A stretch of DNA of 64,000 nt from Varroa destructor (Eukaryota; Arthropoda; Arachnida; Mesostigmata; Varroidae), in the NCBI RefSeq assembly GCF_002443255.2, contig NW_019211455.1, positions 33,321,778-33,385,777 on the forward strand. Reading direction: 5' to 3'. A model generated the notes under the pieces. The model was not told where the DNA came from. It ran no database searches and saw nothing but the letters and a program-made list of their open reading frames with translations. Numbering within the stretch: position 1 is the stretch's first letter; the number at the start of each line of letters is the position of its first letter. Positions 1 to 12,008 of this stretch are shown piece after piece. The position numbers and the translations under genes are program-made.

Positions 1-639
1 TTGTCTGCTAATCCTAGGAACACACTATGGTCTAAGCTTAAATCCGAGCGTAAACATACTTCGTTTCGAGCGCTAGACGTTTTATGAAATCCCTAATGGC
101 GATGCCACACGTAAAACTCAAAACAGAAAGGGTGGGATCGCCATTGGGCTCGTAATCCTGTATAACAGGTTGTTATTAGAAATCTGCAATTAAGGGACAA
201 CAACCGCTAAAGGGAACTATAGTAATATGTCTATAAAGTTGCTTGCCTACATGGTGATTCATATAGAGTAACATCTATCTACGACACATAGCATAGTACA
301 AAAAGCGTATCAACTAGCTCATATTGCCACGTATTTACATCAATTCTTTGGGGTAAAAACCATATCAATGTTTATTTTATACTAAAGTGGTTCCATATTC
401 CATACGCTCTGATTCCACCGCAAAAGATCCTTCAGGATCTGTGAAACCGTCACAAGTGGCGACTTTAGTGACCAGACTTTAGTCATTTAGTGGCGACCAG
501 ACATACATAGTGCAAAATAGGTCATTTTTACTCGAATCTAATATTTTTATCATTGGATTTCACTAATATTATGTAGTACCGAAAGCTATGATGTTTGCAT
601 CGACATTTGCTTGCTTGGTAGTGGGTTATTCCTAGGTTC

Positions 640-843
640 TTAAACGTCCGTTTTAAACGGGGTAACACTCCCCGTTGGCACCACAGTCGATCTAGTACGA
701 TTTGTCAGTCGTTTATCGCAGACTGGGCATGGCTGAAAAGTGAACGTTGGCAGCGGCAGCAACATTAATGGGATAAAAAATTTAGCCGAAGGCGCTAGGG
801 GGCTGCACATAATGAAATTATGCGTGCTCAATAACAAACTCAT
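640..843 (-). pseudogene. gypsy integrase zinc-binding (HHCC) domain fragment
   Basis: The frame contains KFFIPLM followed 14 residues after the proline by CPVCDKR, then PTGSVTP. This fits the FyWPgM----yv--C--C---K----p-G---P pattern of gypsy integrase zinc domains, with the tryptophan replaced by isoleucine. A histidine lies upstream (STHNF). Its position, about 0.9 kb downstream of the RT tail of the same strand, agrees with gypsy order. Confidence 0.5.
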
Positions 844-1555
844 AAGCGCTATTGCCGTGCCGATTCATTGAATTCAGTAGCCGATAATTATTGGCGTCCT
901 GCTGTCTTCCAGCCAATTTGCCCTATTCATTTGACTATAACAGTGTCGATTAAGCTTTTGTTATAAAGCAACCCTCAATAACTCTTCTTCACTATGAATG
1001 CGTTAGCAAAGGAGCTACAACAACGATTTTTCTCAGCAAATTCCTGTATTCAGGAACGTACTGAGGTCATATTTGAATCACCGTTATAATGCTACTATGA
1101 TCTTCACCTCTTAATACGGTGCTGCAAATGAACTGATACACATTTTACTGGCAACATTGAATTACAGGTCTTTTATCTAGAAAGTATTTCTTCGAAATAC
1201 CTTCTATATAGATATAGAAATAACTTCTCCGTTGTTATTCCAGCACTATAAGAGTTTACGTAACGTCGCGATATTCTGGCTCAACCCTCCTTGTAAGGTT
1301 AGCTTTATTTACACCTGTCGCCAACGCCACTTGGTACTTCCCGAAGCGTAGAGGTATTTAGGCACACGCACGGACCATGTTGGAACCGAATCGTTTAACG
1401 CGATTTGTATACTAAGTACACATCAAAACGTTTTCAGTAGGACACAACTTGATATCATTTTTAGTATAAGGATTGTATGTCAAAATATTCCCGGGTGCGC
1501 TCAATATAACCTGTGAAATTAAAAAAAGCTGCTATCTAATGCTGAACAAAGCAAA

Positions 1556-1795
1556 TCAATTTTTCTCCTTTTCTGCCGCATTAATGTAAATGTACCAGTA
1601 CTTGTTGGAAAGGCCAAGCGAACTGGAAAACCTTGCCGTCCGTAGCGCGGGCGATTTGTGCGAAAGGGCATGCCATGTTGAAAAGCATAGCACATTTTTC
1701 CTGCCTCTTAACCGGTATGCAGAGAAAGCCCAGGGGGTTGAGCACTCGATCATGTTGTTGAAATTCATTGCAGCCGCTCGATTATAACTTCTCAT
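1556..1795 (-). pseudogene. gypsy reverse transcriptase tail (connection region)
   Basis: A 79-residue open frame ends with SLGLSNKYWYIYINA. This matches the gypsy block sFLGL-NYYR-FI-N that links RT to RNase H. About 25 residues upstream, WHALSHKSP fits the K-AI--wP segment that precedes this block, at the right spacing. The opposite strand also has an open frame (1590-1787), which I treat as a shadow. RNase H should lie between here and 843, but I could not pick out its motifs. Confidence 0.6.
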
Positions 1796-2547
1796 TATTC
1801 GTCTGTGATCTGTTTTAGCTGGTTATGAATCTAAGGATTGTCACCGTTGGAAACAACATATTGCACATAGAAAATCAGAAGTTGGTGTTTGGGTTCCTAC
1901 GCTTATAGGCAAACCCTGTCAATAACTAATAGAGATCGCACCGATGATAAAAGCTGACAATACCATTTGTACTCTGCTAAAATTGCTGGATGCTCGCGTC
2001 TTCGGCTGATGATTTTCGCCACATAGAGCCGAGGTCCTTAGTCACACAGATTCTTCAAATCTTCCCCAGACACCTTTTCACCTTAGTATATAATATAGGG
2101 TGGTCTTTAAGATTCTAAATTACAAGCTAAGAGCACCGTCTAGGTTAGGTATGCTGTATGCAACCGATAAAACTACAACGATGCTGGCAAGTAATGGCCA
2201 TAACTCATGGGTGCTATCTCTGTTGTATATAGCCAAATTCACTGTCAGTGATATAGGTTTCTTCACGGAAAAAGTTCCAGAGTAGCTCGGCGGTTAGTGT
2301 CCAAGAACTTCGACAGGACCGCTTTATCATTTGTTCTATGTCTAATATAACGTGAATACGTTCCCGGTTTATATACATACTATTTAAAATAGCCCCCTCT
2401 TCAAATGCTTCGTGAACTGCGTACGATCCCTGCTACTGCATTCTTAGCTTTATTAAGGAGCGAATGGTTGGGTTTCTCTATCAGCTAATTTGGCCAGTTT
2501 ACTATCGCGACTATTTTTCTCGCGGTTTGACTTTTCCTATCTGTAAG

Positions 2548-2587
2548 CAGTGGTGACCTGCCCTTGGAGGTATGTCACCACCACTGC
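2548..2587. repeat. Imperfect inverted repeat
   Basis: GCAGTGGTGAC at 2548-2558 faces GTCACCACCACTGC at 2574-2587. The arms match except for an extra GGT unit in one. It could fold into a short hairpin but sits next to a decayed gypsy RT, and a repeat of this size can arise by chance. Confidence 0.4.
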
Positions 2588-2856
2588 CACAGCCTCGTGT
2601 AAAGTCCAGCATCGTACTTACCACGATACTGCTTTACACGCTGCCTGAACCTAAGCTCTTGGCGGCTTTCTATCATATGCGGCTGTATCATAAAGCACTT
2701 CTTCGAACTCTTAGTACATTGCAGTAGTCTCCCGCTCCTTCCTTTTTGCCGCTGCCATCCCGTCCAAGCAATAGCTAGCCTTTTAGTTATAGAGCGAAGT
2801 ACTCCTTTCATCAAATCTGAAGGCGGCCAAAGGCGGTGGCTGCTTCACGGGCAGAA
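2575..2856 (-). pseudogene. gypsy reverse transcriptase, N-terminus and palm fragment
   Basis: Reading the minus strand from 2854, one frame gives PVKQPPP, the proline-rich lead-in before gypsy RT. After a frame change the next frame gives KKCFMIQPHMIESRQEL, resembling the yPLP-I-E-L block. It then gives KYDAGLYTRLW, in the place of the LDa-sGYwQ block that carries the first catalytic aspartate. That aspartate appears to be kept. The frame change and in-frame stops mean it cannot be translated as one protein. The K02A2.6-like lineage is my best guess from the LDA variant of the motif. Confidence 0.55.
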
Positions 2857-2860
2857 TAGC

Positions 2861-5201
2861 TTCTTGTTTTCATATATCTTGAAGCCTCTCAGAATCTACA
2901 TCTTCTGGTAGGCCTACTGTCCGTAGTGTCTGAGACAGCTCTTGATCCAATTCCATTGGTTCTTGGGTCTGGCCCCCAGTCATACGACAGAACGTCGAAA
3001 AGAAGTGCATCTTTGCTTGCCACTCCAGATGGCGCTTCAGTACTTATATATGAGTCTCTGGAGCTTTGGTAGCTCGATTTCGCTTCTAAGAATCTACTGC
3101 AAAATGAATGTTTGTTAGTTCCGGTGATCACTGCGAATCCTGTACGATCATAGAACGAATTGTGTTATGCGCGAGAGTTGTCCAAAGCATTTCTTTGTCG
3201 CGGTCTGAAAGCGTATAAGCAGGTAAAAATTTAAAAAACCAAGCCAATCTCACAAGGATAACTCAAAGAATCACATCACAGGGGCATTGTTCTATTTCAT
3301 AGTTAAGTCACGGCACCTGCCTTCTGAAACACAAGTGTACGTCCATGTGTTTTATGGTGGGAAATGTTTGTTTGATTTAGGATAAAGCTGCAGCTAGGCT
3401 TAACTGTAAAGCTCATCTTACGGACTCTTTTCTCAATCGGAACGTTTTTTCTTTACATTATACATATAATAACACATGCTGCCATATAACCAGTGAAACC
3501 AGGCAGTACCAGTTTACAAAGTTGAGCTGAAGAGGCGACTTGCAGGTACAGTCATAAAAATGAATCGGCAAGCATTTAAGTAATAGAGAAGATTATAGAT
3601 AAGGGCAATCGGCGCTATCTAGATATAGTATGATAAATTTTACAAATGCTAGTGCTTGTTGATACTATACAAGTTACCTTGTGATTAACGCCAATAAAAT
3701 ACCACATTTACTTAAATTATTAGGTTTGGCTGATTATTATTATACGATTATAGACAGCTGAAATCTCAATAGGGCCGGAATAAGCATCAGAACTGCTTGT
3801 TCCTCAAATATAAATCGTGGAAATTAGATTAAAGGCCTAGCTTTTTATCTATGATTGTCTTTTAAATTAACGGCTCTTCATTTATTTCCAGGTAAGTGTC
3901 GAATGGGCATAATGAAATCGATCTTTAATTACACGAACCTAATACTCGGTAAGCGGAAAGTAGCGCATCTCATTACTGTTAACTAGATCTAAGAGAGCCA
4001 TTACTAAAAGATTTGCACACGTTTCTGTGAAGCTTTTGAATCCAGGGAAAAGACATCCCCAGTAGATACAACGACGAAACTACCAGTTTATTACATAACT
4101 TGCAAACCTCCTTAGGCAGTGTAACAGTCACGTCACCCAATCTTAGGAGTAGTTACCTGTTAAAGAAGCCATTTAACCAGAGTAGAATCTTCCCATCAGA
4201 GACCATTGGCTATGGCCATGTCAAGATAAAGTTATTTTACATCCAACTTCTCCGGCTTTAAGTTCGAACAGGCGGTCAGGTGTTCCTTTAACTCTGACAG
4301 CACAATAAATCTTAAATCCAAACAGATAGGGAGATTAGGATCCGGTAATGCTTTTTCGTGGCCATCTCGTTCAACCTAATGCCGGCACATCCGGAAATTC
4401 AGACTCTGCGTACCTTTTCCCATGAGTGGCTCCAATCAAGTGTAGAAACAGGCAGCAGTAAAGCCATTTTATAGTCGCAAAGGACAGTCACATCCAGAAC
4501 AGGACACAAATGCAGCAGAATTAATGGACCTATCTCTAGCCCTATCGGCAGATGTAGAGCATATGAGCAAAACTGTACCGCCTCACATGTAATTGTATTC
4601 TCCTGAAAGGCACCATCAGTAGCCGCAGAGATACTCAGAACCCAGCTTGCGCACTAGAGAGTTTCTTTTTTTAAGCAAGGTGCATAAAGTAAGAGCTCGC
4701 TAGCGTCCATCAGACATAATATCGTAAGCTACCATCCATGTAAAGACTTTCATAAGCCATGCCCGAACGTTAGACTATAGCAGGCATAATTCTTTTTTCA
4801 GTTATTTAGACTATGACTTATATTGAGTTTGGGTCAAAATTCCAAGAAGACATAGACAAACCAGCAGCATCTACGCTTCTCTCAACTATACCGAACCCTA
4901 CTGATAACAAAACGCGGTAGTCACAGGCAAAAGATTCAAGACATGTCGTTCCGAGTATTCTGGTCGTAGAGAACAACGGGCTTGCGCGTACAGTTCCGAG
5001 TTCTTAGATAAAAAGTGGCATAAACGACATAGGATTAGTCAGACTTTACGGGTCTCTTGCTATGAAACATGAATGAACCACATGAATCAACAGCTGTGCT
5101 TACATACCTGAGGAGAACCCTTAACACATGTATCGTCGACCAGCTAAGAATCGTATTAGAAATGAAGCTAGTGACATCAACAATCGCAAATCCATTAACC
5201 T
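2861..5201. other. Unassigned AT-rich DNA
   Basis: No reading frame or motif I can name, apart from a minus-strand open frame at 2889-3131 directly upstream of remnant A. That frame may belong to its gag or protease region but shows no diagnostic residue. Confidence 0.4.
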
Positions 5202-5438
5202 CTATGACATCAAACCTGTGCGCATCCAGTAATAGGCGTAAGCTGACACGTCCTGCATGCGTTGCAGGTCCACTGCATTACAATGCCAACTGACAATACC
5301 TATTTTAAGATGCCCTTCCACTGCGTGAACCCTACCTGACAGTGCGTGAAGGGTTTTGTCTCTTCCACGACGACCTTCATTTATTGTAGTCGAACAATGA
5401 CCCATACAATTTACACAGGCGGCAAAGGTTATTGTCAA
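5202..5438 (-). other. Possible CCHC-like retroelement zinc-knuckle remnant
   Basis: A 78-codon open frame contains CVNCMGHCSTT and, further on, KTLHALS. This loosely recalls the BEL/Pao gag pattern C--C---GH---C followed by a C--C-HHtLLH segment, but key cysteines are missing. There is no supporting neighbour on this strand. I treat it as a weak lead rather than a gene. Confidence 0.15.
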
Positions 5439-5482
5439 ATTTTAGCACTAACACAAAGCTCTACAATAGCTACAATAATTAA

Positions 5483-5884
5483 TTAAGTGACATATGACTC
5501 AAACAGACGTTGATGAATAAAAGCAGAACATTCATAGACAGATTGTCGGACCGTGTGCTTGATAAGACTACTAAAACCTGGAACCGAGTACGTCAGCTTT
5601 CTCATAGGAATAACTATGACTACCAACGGCCTGAATGCTAATAACACCAACAGAGGTCTCAGCCGGCATTTGGACTTGACCATTTTTGATCGCACTTTCT
5701 TGCAGTTTTGCGCTAAGATAGAGAATGTAGTCAGCATGTTTGATTTATAGAAACTTCTAAATGTACCTTGAAACTGTATAACAGATTTAGAAAATACCTC
5801 ATCGTCGGATATATTTCTGGTGAATTTGCTCGAAAAACTCACGTTTAGCGTTTCGATATACTCTGCAGAAGGGACGTCCTGCAT
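5483..5884 (-). pseudogene. Possible LINE reverse-transcriptase fragment
   Basis: This 133-codon open frame contains VVIVIPMRK, then PGFSSLIK, then FIHQRLF. The order resembles the LINE RT entry region: P--WK-a-v-PI-K, then yRPIsL, then K--E--i--RL. The diagnostic tryptophan and RPIS are absent. Length alone is not evidence, since random frames this long are expected once or twice in the window. No second LINE motif was found beside it. Confidence 0.22.
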
Positions 5885-8189
5885 GTATGTGACGGGTTAG
5901 AATTATAAGAATGTGCTTGTAATTTCTACATTGCGAAGCACGGATTGGTTTACGGTTGACGGACGTCACAATCCACCTCAAAGCGAACATGCAGCCAGTA
6001 CCGTCACAAAGTACGGCTATGAATGAAGTTGAAGTATCTTAAGATAAATCCATCGATTCACTCGACTTATAATCCCTCTACCGATTATCCTAGTTAAGGT
6101 CACAGGCCGTAACTGCCAGTTTCACGAGTGGAGAGTGCAAGGTCAGGCGCAAGTCTGAATAAGACAATATACGAAATACTTTACCCTACTTTCGAATGCT
6201 TGGGCCTAAATCTTTTTTGAATGGACAAGAGAGTTATAATTAAGAATGCGTTAAAATTCGAGTCACAGAAGGATAGCTTGCGTTAAAATTTTCAAGCATA
6301 ACCGACGGAGATCTGACAACAAGAATTGCCCTACGAGATGTAATGCCTGCTCTGCAGGAATCGTAAGTAGATAGAAAATAATGCTTACATAGGTTTATAC
6401 AGCTATTCGAATTACAGTGAGGTGACAAACGTCCAGGTCATATTTTTTGCCCTTACGTTGTTTTATGAATAGCTATGAGAATTCTGCACGCCAGCCGTTC
6501 CAATATTTTCGTGGTTGTGGCAGGTGAAATATTTCCATATTAAGTTAACAAATACAAGTAGAGCGTATGGAAATCTAAGAAGTACTTTGTCCAGTTTGTC
6601 GGTTGAAGATAAAGCTAAGGCGGAATGAAATTTATTAAAAGGGCAAACTGACTAATTTCTCACAGCTGTGTCGGAGAAGTAGTATTGCCATTTCGCGATT
6701 TCTTCGCGGATTTCTTAAACAAGTTTATTGCCATATATATTGAGTTTTTGTCTTCAGTACGAGGTGAGATGTTTGAGCCTGGGCCAGTTCGAGTTAACAC
6801 TCACTGACTTTCTTCGTGTGAGCAAGTCTCTTTGATATTGCTTCAAAAACCAACAGGAGAAGCTTCGCTGGACCGGCATCGAGTTTCTCTCATAGGTCTA
6901 TGAGATTTAGATTAGCTTACTATATTATATCTATACTTACTATATCAATTAGGTTTTTTTCACTTTGTTCCCTTTGAGATTATCGGCCAACGTTCAAATC
7001 GAATCAACCATCATTGGCGTGTCTCTGAAGAGGAAGTCTCTATGGTAATGCATCAAGGAATGGAGCTACAGGTTTGCTGTGATAATGAAGTCATGAAGTA
7101 ACGTATCAGAGCCACCAAATCGATGTTGCGGAAAAGGTCAACTCTGATTAGTTCTACATGGTTACGTTAATGGTTGGTTGTGGTTTATATAGATACATAG
7201 TTTCTTTTAGTGTGGGCATAGTAAAAAAAACCTAAGAAAGCATTCCAAATTGGTCGGTGAGTGACATATAACACATGCCCTTACACGGATATAACAGAGC
7301 ATTGCGCAAGTCAAGCTTCATTGCACCTGTACGGGGCCGTGGGGTTTACCTACGAAACTGCAGACCCGATATCTTTGGGTTTTGGTACGGAACAGATCTA
7401 CTTCAAACTTTATTTTATTTCAAAATTATTTTAACGAAATATTGGTCGAATTAGTTTTAGTTAGTTGATCAGAATTAGTTGAAACGAGCACTATCATTTG
7501 TCTATAATAGGAAGAAGAATATTCCAAATGATACCCATGATGAAGTCACCCAAAAACACGTAGAAACAATATCGATAAGAGTTATGTACACTTATGTAGA
7601 ATAAATTTATGTGGATGCGTATTGCATAAACTGCTTTACATCATCCATAGGCGAATGATTACAAAGCGGAGATTTATCACAGAATAACGTGCGTGAGCAG
7701 AGGCGCAAAACCAAATATAGTCGATCTTGATATAATCAACTTTTTTCAGCATTACGATCAAGGTATATCTTAACAAACTACTGGGGAGAAGAAGTAAGCG
7801 GTCGTCTCGCAAGGTTAAAGAAATCGGCTGTTCTGTTTTGAGGTTAACAAAGCGTCTCGGAGTCATGTCAAGTAACCTACCTTGGCAAAGCTACGCTTTT
7901 ACTTTTGCTTCTGTAGCTTTGAGTGTGATTTTGCCACGGTAAATTCGTTAAGCTATACCTAATTTTGCGTTTGCTTTAGATCATGTGAAGGTTTAATATG
8001 GTGGCATTCGCTAGAGAGATGTATCCGCAGGCCTGATCGATGTCAACTATGATAACTGAACGGTCGGCGACAACCTTTTCTAATCACATCATTTCCAGAT
8101 CAGACTTTAAGGCTGGAAACGCGCTGAAAAGCGTCGAAACGGCCATTTACTACACCTTTCCATAGATGCTAAGTAAATCTGGTTGACAC
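5885..8189. other. Unassigned AT-rich DNA
   Basis: Short open frames only (for example 6240-6428 and 7636-7866, both minus), none with recognisable motifs. Confidence 0.4.
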
Positions 8190-8441
8190 TTGCCGCAGGG
8201 CATTAGCCCATTTCTAGCCGTAAACCCGTGCTATGTGTTGCTATGTTCTTTTATGGCCACACCGGGGATTTTAACTTTTGTCGAGACTGAACTAACTGTA
8301 TGCAAAGGTGGTTTCCCAGAAGCTTGCGCTGAGTGCCCGAGATCATTTGCTCTCATTAAGGCAAAAAAGGCTGTAACAAGCAACACAACCAGTAGGTTCA
8401 TGATTGAAACAGCTGTTGCTGATTCCAATTTCCGTGTGTGA
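8190..8441 (+). pseudogene. gypsy RT tail and RNase H start
   Basis: The frame reads ISPFLAVNPCYVLLCSF, matching lrsFLGL-nYYR-FI--F. It continues with CAECPRSFALIKAKKAV, matching W---C--aF--LK--L, then FMIETAVADSNF, in the place of the RNase H f-leTDAS block. The first RNase H aspartate is replaced. Three consecutive motifs in one frame at near-normal spacing make this a good match. The minus-strand frame across the same bases (8231-8428) looks like a signal peptide but is best explained as a shadow. Confidence 0.68.
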
Positions 8442-9048
8442 CAGCCTCACACACAGTTTGTCACTGCTTCTTTGTCTATGGAGAAGACTTAGCCTTTGCA
8501 CTAGATGTCAGCTTTAACAAACCCGAATTGTTAAAGCATTTCTGGGGAGGCCACTAGGGACTGGGGTACTATCCATATTCGATATCTAAATGACACAGCA
8601 CCGCCTGCCCCAAACGGGCTGACGTCCACGACAGTCGTTGACAAGTAAAAAATCAATCAATAACTACAATATCGATGCTTCTTTAAGCTCCATTCACGCG
8701 TTCCGTTTGGTCCACGGCGCCAAGATAATGTCCATTTGTGAAGCTTAGCTTTACAGCGCGATACCAAGTGTTAAGTTATCATGTAGTCATATTTTGTGGT
8801 ATCTGCCAAATGTATGGTGTCTCGCGGGGCCTAGGCGTCTATGTGCTGACTAAAGTTAAAATTAAAAGGTTAAAGTTGGGCGAATCCGTCATATTATATG
8901 AACTCAAACAAATAGAATACGTTTTATCGACTGCGATATCATTAACGCTAAAAACACCAACTGTGCTAAAACTGCGGTGACGTTATTTATAAATGGTGCG
9001 ACATTAACGCCCCGATAATCATTACGAGTTTTTTCTATCTTTCGCGAA

Positions 9049-9384
9049 TTGACTGGAATATTGCAGCATTTTCTGACCTTACAATTAATAAAGGACACCG
9101 TTTGCCAACAGTCTGGCTCAGTCAACTTTAAAGGCCACACGATCAAGTATAGAGGATCTAGTCCTTTATTGACGTCGGATCCTCTCCTCATCGATGATCC
9201 GCCACTTGCTGACCCCGATCATAAGGTCCTATTGTTCTTCGATGTATTGCTAGAAGACACTGCTTATCACGTTTTACCTACTAGCTCAATTACGAACGGG
9301 AATTATGAACACGTGGCCCACTGTTATATGAGTTACGGTAGGAAAAGTTTGTTGGCTGCACTTTATTATTATAGAGTCGTTTAA
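9049..9384 (+). pseudogene. gypsy integrase zinc domain with preceding linker
   Basis: The 111-residue frame has DHKVLLFFDVLLEDTAYHVLP, resembling the linker f-l-dGvLYr----vvP before integrase. AHCYMSYGRKSLLAALYYYRVV follows, resembling aH----gHlG--ktL--lr--yyW. One of the paired histidines is gone and the final tryptophan is changed. The match depends mainly on spacing and on its place between the RNase H and core pieces of remnant B. Confidence 0.5.
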
Positions 9385-9434
9385 CCAATCGGCTAGCTTG
9401 TCGAAACGATCCTATCGACTCTTTATCATATCGC

Positions 9435-9713
9435 TTGGCTGCTCTATCCCGCAAAATGGAAGCCCAAAGTCAATTTCTCGAAACGCGAAGGATCGCAGCT
9501 TTACATCGTCATCTTGTCCTGCGTACACCTGCACTGATGAAGCAAATGTTTAAGTCGATTGCTTTGTCTCATTATGCTGTTCGCCCCCAGCTTCGGAACG
9601 ATCGCCTAGCATCGGTTTTTCGACACAGCGGACGATCTCTCTGCTGCTTCTGTATTTCCTGGGAACAGCATTCAACTTTGGCCAACGTCCGCCAATCATT
9701 TCATATGCAATAG
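9435..9713 (+). pseudogene. gypsy integrase core, badly decayed
   Basis: In one frame WKPKVNFSKREG is followed by YIVILSCVHLH, which recalls W--v--DF-Gp---G--YIvvi-D--s of the integrase core. A later piece in the same frame, FFDTADDL, sits where the second catalytic aspartate would lie. Several stops interrupt. A 92-residue open frame in another register (9435-9713) has no such motif. Called largely from position between the zinc and C-terminal pieces. Confidence 0.3.
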
Positions 9714-9888
9714 TTGTACACATAATTTTTCGACGTTTTACAATAAACAATTGTTTCGAGTACATTCGTTTATGTGACGCCACTGTGCTATCTAAATGTT
9801 TATACAATTAGCTAGCGTGGGACGCGCGTCCTACCAATACAGGGCTCAGGGCTGAGGGTTTCCAAATTGACTCCATTGAAAATAGTCG

Positions 9889-10086
9889 GTGCAGAGCCAT
9901 CAGACCCATCTATTTCACATATCGTTATTAACCGAAAAACAAAAGGCCTGTGCTGAATTACAGAAGCAAATTTTGTCAATAATTATTTTGTGGCGGAGGG
10001 TTACGACAAGCCGCCCCGCGCGCACCGGCAAGAGAAAAGCCTTTGGCAGTGAAGGGTCAATTTTATGTTCAGTGGTAGTTGAATGA
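9889..10086 (+). pseudogene. gypsy integrase C-terminal domain fragment
   Basis: The segment VTTSRPARTGKRKAF, followed by a hydrophobic VVVE tail, resembles the C-terminal domain V-----p-r--GkS-Kl-----GPy-V that follows the catalytic core in many arthropod gypsy elements. It is in the expected position, about 0.25 kb after the core piece of remnant B. Confidence 0.4.
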
Positions 10087-10963
10087 TGTGAATGAGATTG
10101 GTTGAGTTGGTATAGCAGAAACGGAATTCAATGTAGTTAACTATTACTATAGCATTTATACATTTACTTTACATGTAATGTATACATGAAAATACATACC
10201 TAATGTATAAATACATGTATCGAGTGGGTGACAAAGGCATTGCTATCTTGACACAGCCTGGAATACTTTTAGGAACTCGGCCGGGAATTTTCTTGTAGGC
10301 AATCGGAGGAAGGCAGTATTGAGTGAACGGGTTATTTTTGTATAAGATTCAAGCGAACGTACGTGAACTGGGCGAGAGTCCGGCGTAGAAACCTTCAAGG
10401 CGTTCCTCGCACTTAACTTGGCACAAAAAATAGCAAAAGAATCATTAGAAATTGCAGATTTGTTCGTTGTCTCTTTATTGGACCGATTTCGCCAGCCCCA
10501 CGTACGGATTTAGTTTTGTATCTGGACAAGCTTAGATTTTCAAGACAAGAACACCGACACGTCAAGTACGTTAAATCCCATTGACCCTTAACGTGGCTGC
10601 ATGAAAATTTTGCACGCTGAATAACAGTATTAGTCCGGCCTTTCCCAACCCTTAAGTATGGACGTAATTATCTACATGTATATCTTCTTTACGTTATTGT
10701 TTATATTATATGCATTCTGATAAGGGTCGGAGAGTTAAGATTATGCAGCTAGCGGTCAAGCGGGCTTGATACTCTTATAATGTTGATGCACATGATGCTA
10801 TCGGTAACAGCAGTACTAATGGTCCAGACAAATGGATGGCAGTGAAACGGGTCGTTGGTGCGGGTTGATTACGAAGATAAAGGCTCTATTGTTCCGGTGA
10901 ATTTTAGTAAACAAACTGATGTAGTTTCTGTATCTGTCTTTCGTCTAATGTCTGATCTTGCTT
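10087..10963. other. Unassigned DNA; possible 3' flank of remnant B
   Basis: Contains a run of ATG/TAC-rich half palindromes around 10160-10215 (repeated acatgta and atgtata words). The 3' LTR of remnant B could lie here, but no second copy of the sequence was recognised in the window. Confidence 0.3.
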
Positions 10964-11164
10964 CTACCTTATAACTTTATTCAGAAACATATGAACCCAT
11001 ACTTGTCCCTGATCATACTCAATCCTGCACCTGTAGCACAGAATACGGAGACAGAGAAGTTGTTTCGGCTCAATATAGACCTGTTTATAGTTATCTGAAA
11101 GTGAATATATGTAAAAAGCGCAGAATTGTGTCTCAAGTTTTGGGTAGTAAACTATGGGGCGCAT
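10964..11164 (-). pseudogene. gypsy RNase H fragment
   Basis: RPIVYYPKL matches PiaYaSr-L, and after an apparent insertion of about ten residues SDNYKQVYIEPKQLLCL matches e-nY-q---E-LA. This is the middle block of gypsy RNase H; the flanking aspartate motifs are not visible. Confidence 0.42.
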
Positions 11165-11493
11165 CGCTACGTCCCAATTTGTTAGTACTTAACCTTGAAC
11201 CGTGGGGTGTGCGTAATAGAGGTGCTGCTTTTGCCTCCGCTATAGCAATCATAGTACCTACAGTTTGGCCGAACACAACGTGTTTTATTATATATTTACA
11301 CTTTTTATTTATTATATATTAACACATTTGCATTGAAAAAACAATTTGCTACCCAGTATATCAGGTAACTTACTTAGTAGTTTGTCTGCTAGAATGAAAA
11401 TCCTCAGAAACGTTGTTTGAACTTCTAGGTGCCAGAATAAAATCATAAATTTATCAAAATCGATCGAGCCATTATCTACATGACCCGGGCCGG

Positions 11494-11511
11494 ATATATA
11501 TATATATATAT
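11494..11511. repeat. (AT)9 microsatellite
   Basis: Nine AT units. Confidence 0.95.
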
Positions 11512-11819
11512 ACACATAAGAACAACAAGATATACAAAAGATATTACAAGGGAACGAACCTCTGTGAACTATCTTCTCTGATGGCTTCCAAAAGTAGGCG
11601 TTACGCTGAGGTGGTACAGATTAATGATGCGTATTGAAGATAAGCAGATGCACCTGTGGCTCCCTAACACGGATTGCTCAGAATGAGGTGAACGTTTACA
11701 TGCATTTTATATCGTGGTTTGGCAACATAAAATCCTATTGAATGGCAACATGAGAAAGCTTTTTGTCATGTTTGCATACGTCCTTTAAAATGTAAAAAGT
11801 CTATCAATTATAGGCCTTT

Positions 11820-12008
11820 CTATATGATTAAAGGATTTCTTTGGCCGATCGTAGGCCATAAATATTTCGCTGCTTCCAACTCTTGAAGCCTCCAGGACGC
11901 TGAGCCGCGGTGCGCACGCTTGGTCTTGCAGCCCCATGCTCTTAAATGTTTTAGAACTTCCTCTGCATATTGACTTGTAACTGCTTTTGTTTCGTACTCC
12001 ATAAGCAC
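11820..12008 (-). pseudogene. Possible gypsy RT thumb fragment
   Basis: AEEVLKHLRAWGCKTK matches the helix eVL--Lr-aGl-lk after the YxDD motif. EAAKYLWPTIGQ follows, matching i-AI--wP-P. The KC-F and FLG residues between them are not preserved. Confidence 0.35.

Larger units (their letters stand above)
1..2860 (-). mobile_element. Ty3/gypsy retrotransposon remnant A, cut by the left window edge
   Basis: Three pieces of a gypsy pol polyprotein lie on the minus strand in the correct order: RT N-terminus and palm (2575-2856), the RT tail (1556-1795) and the integrase zinc domain (640-843). The distance from RT tail to integrase zinc domain, about 0.9 kb, is what a gypsy pol normally has. The RT palm to RT tail distance is several hundred bases too long, suggesting an insertion. 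The integrase core should fall in 1-640, where I see only faint similarity. No LTR, primer-binding site or target duplication was recognised. The co-linearity is the main support; each piece alone is short and decayed. Confidence 0.6.
8190..10086 (+). mobile_element. Ty3/gypsy retrotransposon remnant B
   Basis: Four pol pieces occur on the plus strand in correct order over 1.9 kb: RT tail with the start of RNase H (8190-8441), integrase zinc domain (9049-9384), a poorly preserved integrase core (about 9440-9650) and the integrase C-terminal domain (9889-10086). Total span is close to the length expected for this part of a gypsy pol, so this copy seems to have suffered point mutations and small indels more than large insertions. 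Upstream RT and both LTRs were not found. Confidence 0.65.

Noticed and set aside
8231..8428. Minus-strand small secreted peptide (MNLLVVLLVTAFFAL signal-like start)
   Set aside because: The plus strand over the same bases matches the gypsy RT tail and RNase H in three consecutive blocks, so the hydrophobic minus frame is a shadow.
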